Both the position numbers and the translations under genes were made by a program. 9,265 nt of DNA. Source: Acidobacteriaceae bacterium (GTDB lineage: Bacteria; Acidobacteriota; Terriglobia; Terriglobales; Acidobacteriaceae). Location of the stretch: NCBI GenBank assembly GCA_025462785.1, contig JAOAPG010000182.1, positions 1 to 9,265 of the forward strand. The letters run 5' to 3'. Shown here one piece after another: positions 6,393 to 9,265 of the stretch (position 1 is its first letter; each line of letters begins with the position of its first letter). The notes under the pieces are model-generated. The model worked only from the letters and a program-made list of their open reading frames with translations. It had not been told where the DNA came from and ran no database searches.

Positions 6393-7322
6393 ATGAACTC
6401 CCATCTTCAGCTCGCGTTGTGGATCGCCCATCCTGTACTGCAGTTGGGTGTTGTATTCGCTATGTTGCGGCGCAAGCAGCATCAGGTCTTTCCTGTCTTC
6501 TTCTCCTATGCGCTGGCTGAAATAGCGGGTTTCGCGATTCTGTTCCCAATCCACAAGTGGTGCGGCTACGCTGCGTATTTTTACACGTATTGGCTTTGCG
6601 CGGCCGTCACTCTGGCAATTGGCTTCAAAGTCATTCACGAGGTTTTCTTAGATATATTCCGCCCCTACCACACCTTGAAAGATCTTGGGACGGTAATGTT
6701 CAAGTGGGCTGGCCTAGTGATGTTAATGGCCGCCGGTGTGATTGCAGCGGCGAGTCCTGCGTCCGATCAGGGGCCCGTGGTTCAAGCAATCATTACTATG
6801 GAACGTTGTGTGCGCGTTATCCAATGTGGTCTGATCTTGTTCCTGATCGTGTTTTCCAAGTATCTGGGCGTGTCTTGGAAGCAACGCAGCTTCGGAATTG
6901 CAATGGGCTTTGGCGGCTCCGCAATCGTCGAACAGATTGGAGTAGCGTTGCGAGCAAGTTCCTACCTCAGTGAACCCTCACTGAACGTTCTAATTATGAG
7001 TTCCTACAACATCGCTATTCTGCTTTGGTTCGCTTACATATTCGTGGAGCAGCCAGCGCGTTCGGCTATAGTTGCTCCACTCGCTTCCCAGCGTTGGGAT
7101 CAGAGCCTTAGTGATTTGCAACGTCCTGCTGGTGCAGATTCCCTGATTCCAATGTTCGAAGGCATGGTGGATCGAGCGTTTTCCAACACCAGTTCAAGCT
7201 CGTTTCAACAAAGGGAAGAGCCTGAGGAAAGACCTTTGCTTATAGCAAGCCGTCCAGTTGAATCCGCGCCGCGCGCTGTTAGCCGTTCCCTTTACCAAGA
7301 TCGACTAGTGTCCAAGGCATAA
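6393..7322 (+). CDS. Hypothetical seven-helix membrane protein
   Basis: I do not recognise a named family. The 309-residue protein has seven clear hydrophobic segments at about 6-26, 33-53, 60-82, 104-121, 143-160, 167-186 and 199-218. A hydrophilic tail of about 90 residues (220-309), rich in Ser, Pro, Arg and Glu, is probably disordered. Polar residues inside or beside helices include H13, E43, H82/E83, E137/R138 and E180. The segment ERCVRVIQCGLILFLI (137-152) looks like a candidate core motif. There is no signal peptide beyond helix 1 and no enzymatic motif I can name. The ATG at 6393 is chosen because a good promoter ends 12 bases before it. The 141-base gap after the DUF58 gene and this separate promoter argue against a simple operon with it. 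Similar-looking proteins occur in Acidobacteria as far as I recall, but that is not verified. Confidence 0.85.
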   Translation: MNSHLQLALWIAHPVLQLGVVFAMLRRKQHQVFPVFFSYALAEIAGFAILFPIHKWCGYAAYFYTYWLCAAVTLAIGFKVIHEVFLDIFRPYHTLKDLGTVMFKWAGLVMLMAAGVIAAASPASDQGPVVQAIITMERCVRVIQCGLILFLIVFSKYLGVSWKQRSFGIAMGFGGSAIVEQIGVALRASSYLSEPSLNVLIMSSYNIAILLWFAYIFVEQPARSAIVAPLASQRWDQSLSDLQRPAGADSLIPMFEGMVDRAFSNTSSSSFQQREEPEERPLLIASRPVESAPRAVSRSLYQDRLVSKA

Positions 7323-7412
7323 GTTTCACTTTGCGGGAGCTCTCAGTCTTGTTCGGTTTTTGAAACAGACATTCCTGGCCCTCAATTAGCCTCTGATATC
7401 TTCAAGTGAAAC
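7323..7412. repeat. Nine-base inverted repeat GTTTCACTT / AAGTGAAAC spanning 90 bases
   Basis: The left arm at 7323-7331 begins directly after the stop codon of the seven-helix gene, and the right arm is at 7404-7412. The arms match perfectly over 9 bases, with 72 bases between them. There is no T-run after the right arm, so it is not a standard terminator. It could be a long RNA stem at the 3' end of the message or a pair of operator half-sites. Confidence 0.3.
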
Positions 7413-7532
7413 ATGAATAGTTGACTATACGCCTTTGTTTAAAGCCATCTTTTAGCGTTTAGCATCTAAAGACAAGCCTGTTGTCATTATCGTAGAACCC
7501 TGCCGCTAACCATATCTCCTTGACTCACACTG

Positions 7533-7538
7533 TATAAT
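7533..7538 (+). promoter_or_regulatory. Consensus -10 box TATAAT for the mini-peptide gene
   Basis: A perfect TATAAT lies 56 bases before the ATG at 7595, with predicted transcription start near 7545 and a leader of about 50 bases. A TTGACT at 7520-7525 is only 7 bases away, too close to serve as its -35, and nothing better is seen at 16-18 bases. An activator-dependent promoter is possible. Confidence 0.5.
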
Positions 7539-7579
7539 TCCAGCCCGTGAGGGTTCCCGCTCCCAGGGGATCCGCACTC

Positions 7580-7585
7580 AAGGAG
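7580..7585 (+). promoter_or_regulatory. Strong ribosome-binding site AAGGAG
   Basis: AAGGAG sits 9 bases before the ATG at 7595. It is the best Shine-Dalgarno match in front of any gene in the window and is the main reason for accepting the short reading frame that follows. Confidence 0.75.
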
Positions 7586-7594
7586 AAACAATCC

Positions 7595-7723
7595 ATGAAA
7601 CGTGCGGTCAGGATGGTAGTCCTGATGGTAGGCTTGGCGTGTGTGTATGGGTTTATCGCAACTCCGCTTTCGGCGGAGCTGGGACCTATGCCAACATGTA
7701 GACCAAGTACTGGTTGCGTATAA
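7595..7723 (+). CDS. Small secreted peptide, 42 residues, with two cysteines in the mature part
   Basis: This very short gene is not a known family to me. The protein starts MKRAVR, continues with a hydrophobic stretch (about 7-24) and has a signal-peptidase-like site after A27 (TPLSA). The predicted mature peptide is 15 residues, ELGPMPTCRPSTGCV, with cysteines at 35 and 41 that could form a disulfide loop of five residues between them. Support for a real gene comes from a TATAAT box, a strong AAGGAG at 9 bases, a proper signal-peptide pattern, a TAA stop, and an intrinsic terminator 66 bases after the stop. It stands alone between a membrane protein gene and a convergent YyaL-type gene. It could be a secreted signal, a small envelope protein or a bacteriocin-like peptide; none can be shown from sequence. 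A non-coding RNA with an incidental frame is the main alternative. Confidence 0.65.
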   Translation: MKRAVRMVVLMVGLACVYGFIATPLSAELGPMPTCRPSTGCV

Positions 7724-7731
7724 ACAATAGC

Positions 7732-7779
7732 CGGATCGCTAAATCTGATCCGTTAGCCTAAGCCGCCCTAAACGGCTTA
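7732..7779 (+). other. Two stem-loops in the 3' untranslated region of the mini-peptide gene
   Basis: CGGATC (7732-7737) pairs with GATCCG (7747-7752). TAAGCCG (7759-7765) pairs with CGGCTTA (7773-7779) around a 7-base loop and is followed by ATTTGATT. A third copy of GATCCG occurs in the leader at 7569-7574 and could pair with 7732-7737 instead. The structures may stabilise the message or form a 3'-derived small RNA; this is inference. Confidence 0.45.
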
Positions 7780-7788
7780 TTTGATTCG

Positions 7789-7829
7789 GAGGGCTGGTAT
7801 TGTGAAAACAATAACAGCCCTCTTGTTTT
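7789..7829 (+). terminator. Intrinsic (rho-independent) terminator
   Basis: GAGGGCTG (7789-7796) pairs perfectly with CAGCCCTC (7815-7822). After one G-A mismatch, TATTGT (7798-7803) pairs with ACAATA (7808-7813) around a GAAA loop of the stable GNRA type. TTGTTTT follows on the plus strand. On the minus strand no T-run follows, so it serves the mini-peptide transcript and not the convergent YyaL-type gene. Confidence 0.8.
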
Positions 7830-7883
7830 GGATCGTTTTAATGGATTTTCGACAGCCTGGCTTTCCATTACTGAAGTCGTCGT

Positions 7884-9265
7884 TTAGGCGTTCTGTCGGA
7901 CCGCGAGTCGCAGCCGTTGTCCCAATTCTTCCGCGTTCGTAATCGGGGGCTGACACGAGAAGCCCGAGCAGATCACGGCCACCGTTTTCTTTTCCTTTAC
8001 TGCAGGAAGTTGAGGGATCGTTTCCGCTAGCGCCGGCGGAAGACTCTCTGGAACTGCCTGAGTCGACCCCAGCTTGAGAACTGTCTTCCCAAAGGTAAAT
8101 CGATTTACCGCAGCCTCATACAATCGCGAAGCTTCATCGCCTTCTCCCACAACGACAACTTGCGTATAAGGCTCTGAAAAGTGGACAGCCGCGATTCCGT
8201 AAGTTGCCGCAAAGATTCCGTATTGCCCTGCCATGCTGGAGAGAACCTCCAACGTCTGCTCTGCCTTGTCGCGATAAGCCCTGTCATTCGTAAAGGCGTA
8301 CAACCGCATCAGAGCGATGGCGGCAACGGAATTCCCAGCGGGAGTAGGAGAATCCTGAAAGGGTTTGCGCTTTGTGCCCAAAACTCCAAGTCTGTTTTCG
8401 CCGTTTGTCCTCGGCGTGTCAAAAAATCCTCCCGATGTCTCGTCGAAGAACTGGTTCACCATGAAGTCTGTAATTTGTCTGGCAAAATTGAAAGACGCTA
8501 TGTCGGAGGTCGCTTCGTACGCGTCCAGAGCGGCGATTGCCGTGAACGCGTAGTCATCGAGTACACCATTTGTCGCACGCTTGTCCGCGCCAGGATCTGA
8601 ATACGCAATCACGTGCGCTAATCCGCTCTCTGCATTCCAACCTTCAGCAAGAATTCGATCGAGCGACCGGAGCGCGAACTGGCGTGCCGAATCAATGCCT
8701 AAAACCTTGGCCGCTTCTAGGTACGCTGAGATGCACAGACCGTTCCAACCCGTGTAGACAGTTTTATCGAGGTAAGGACTCGTCCTCTTCAACCGCTCCG
8801 CGTACAGTTTTTCCTTCGCGGAAGCGAGCAAGGCTTTCACCTTCGACGGCTCGAAGTTTAGGCGCCTGGAAATTTCTTCAACCGAAGCTCGCTCATACAA
8901 AACATTCTTCGCAGTATTGTGATGCATCTCGCCAATTTCGTTGATGTCGTAGTGAAGGCTGGCGACCTGCGCCTCCTCTTCGGTCAGTACCGCTTTCGCT
9001 TCATCGAGAGTCCACGTGAAATAGTCGCCATCGTCATCCAGCGAGATGTCTGCGTCCTGCGAAGCATAGAATCCGCCACGCTCCCGATCACTCAGCCACT
9101 CGTCCATCCAGCGCACGATGTCGCGAGCCACGTCGGCGAAGAATTCCGATCCCGTTGCCTGGTAAGCATGGACATAATTTTTCAGCAGCTCCGAGTTGTC
9201 GTAGCACATCTTCTCGAAGTGAGGGACGCCCCATCGCTCGTCCACCGAGTAGCGATGAAACCCTC
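7884..9265 (-). CDS. YyaL/SPATA20-like thioredoxin-domain protein (DUF255 family), C-terminal part only
   Basis: The gene runs off the right edge; 459 residues of a protein that is usually about 650-750 long are present. The visible part starts in the family motif FHRYSVDERWGVPHFEKM. It continues through GGFYASQDAD at about residues 63-72, GWNGLCISAYLEAA, GVLDDYAFTAIAALDAYEAT and SPTPAGNSVAAIALMRLY, all typical of the (alpha/alpha)6-barrel part. It ends with a conserved-looking CSGFSCQPPITNAEEL segment (cysteines near 432 and 437). The N-terminal thioredoxin-like DUF255 domain with its CxxC lies outside the window. A GTG at 9245-9243 codes for valine inside the VDERW motif and is not a start. 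The family resembles N-acylglucosamine 2-epimerases and glycosidases, but its biochemical role in bacteria is not established. I see no terminator after its TAA stop; its 3' end faces the mini-peptide unit. Confidence 0.95.
   Translation of the reverse strand, partial: GFHRYSVDERWGVPHFEKMCYDNSELLKNYVHAYQATGSEFFADVARDIVRWMDEWLSDRERGGFYASQDADISLDDDGDYFTWTLDEAKAVLTEEEAQVASLHYDINEIGEMHHNTAKNVLYERASVEEISRRLNFEPSKVKALLASAKEKLYAERLKRTSPYLDKTVYTGWNGLCISAYLEAAKVLGIDSARQFALRSLDRILAEGWNAESGLAHVIAYSDPGADKRATNGVLDDYAFTAIAALDAYEATSDIASFNFARQITDFMVNQFFDETSGGFFDTPRTNGENRLGVLGTKRKPFQDSPTPAGNSVAAIALMRLYAFTNDRAYRDKAEQTLEVLSSMAGQYGIFAATYGIAAVHFSEPYTQVVVVGEGDEASRLYEAAVNRFTFGKTVLKLGSTQAVPESLPPALAETIPQLPAVKEKKTVAVICSGFSCQPPITNAEELGQRLRLAVRQNA

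Noticed and set aside
6200..6520. Plus-strand frame of 106 codons across the DUF58 end and the seven-helix gene start
   Set aside because: It overlaps both genes in another frame, lacks a ribosome site and has no domain-like sequence; it is a shadow frame.
7471..7485. GACAA-N5-TTGTC hairpin as terminator of the seven-helix gene
   Set aside because: The stem is only 5 bases with mixed pairing and no T-run follows, so it is too weak to call.
7520..7538. TTGACT plus TATAAT read as a -35/-10 pair
   Set aside because: The hexamers are only 7 bases apart, too close for any sigma-70-type promoter; only the TATAAT is kept.
8181..8600. Plus-strand frames opposite the YyaL-type gene
   Set aside because: They lie entirely antisense to a strongly conserved protein, show no recognisable domain and have Cys/Ser/Arg-rich shadow composition.
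9243..9245. GTG as start of the YyaL-type gene
   Set aside because: The reading frame continues upstream to the window end through GFHRYS, part of the conserved FHRYSVDERW motif, so this GTG is an internal valine.

Overview
The window looks like chromosomal DNA from a moderate-GC, free-living Gram-negative bacterium. Its gene set and protein style suggest an Acidobacteria-like (Koribacter/Terriglobus-type) soil organism: a very large PDZ-containing sensor kinase paired with an NtrC-type regulator, a lineage-type seven-helix membrane protein, and a YyaL/DUF255 protein. The taxonomy is inferred from general resemblance, because no RNA gene or marker gene is present. I see no tRNA, rRNA, CRISPR array, insertion sequence or phage gene.

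Region 1 (about 1-3530, minus strand) is a two-component system in one operon. A 945-residue membrane histidine kinase (PDZ, about nine further membrane helices, GAF-like, PAS, HisKA, HATPase) overlaps by 8 bases the start of a sigma-54-activator response regulator, which runs off the left edge inside its AAA+ domain. Upstream of the kinase is a 15/16 match to the sigma-54 -24/-12 consensus, plus two perfect dyads further upstream. This suggests that the operon may be driven by sigma-54 and controlled by its own regulator.

Region 2 (about 3800-7322, plus strand) holds three same-direction genes: an alpha/beta hydrolase with an intact Ser-Asp-His triad, a DUF58 membrane protein with an extra predicted membrane-helix pair, and an unrecognised seven-helix membrane protein. 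Each has its own candidate -10 element. For the last two it is an extended TGC-TANNCT element very close to the start codon, so they probably are transcribed separately with very short leaders rather than as one strict operon.

Region 3 (about 7323-7830, plus strand) is a short transcription unit missed by length-based gene finding. It has a TATAAT box, a strong AAGGAG ribosome-binding site, a 42-codon gene for a secreted mini-peptide with two cysteines, then three successive stem-loops, the last a textbook intrinsic terminator. This is the most novel-looking item here.

Region 4 (7884-9265, minus strand) is the C-terminal 459 residues of a YyaL/SPATA20-like protein (thioredoxin-like DUF255 plus glycosidase-like barrel). 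It converges on the mini-peptide unit and is cut by the right edge.
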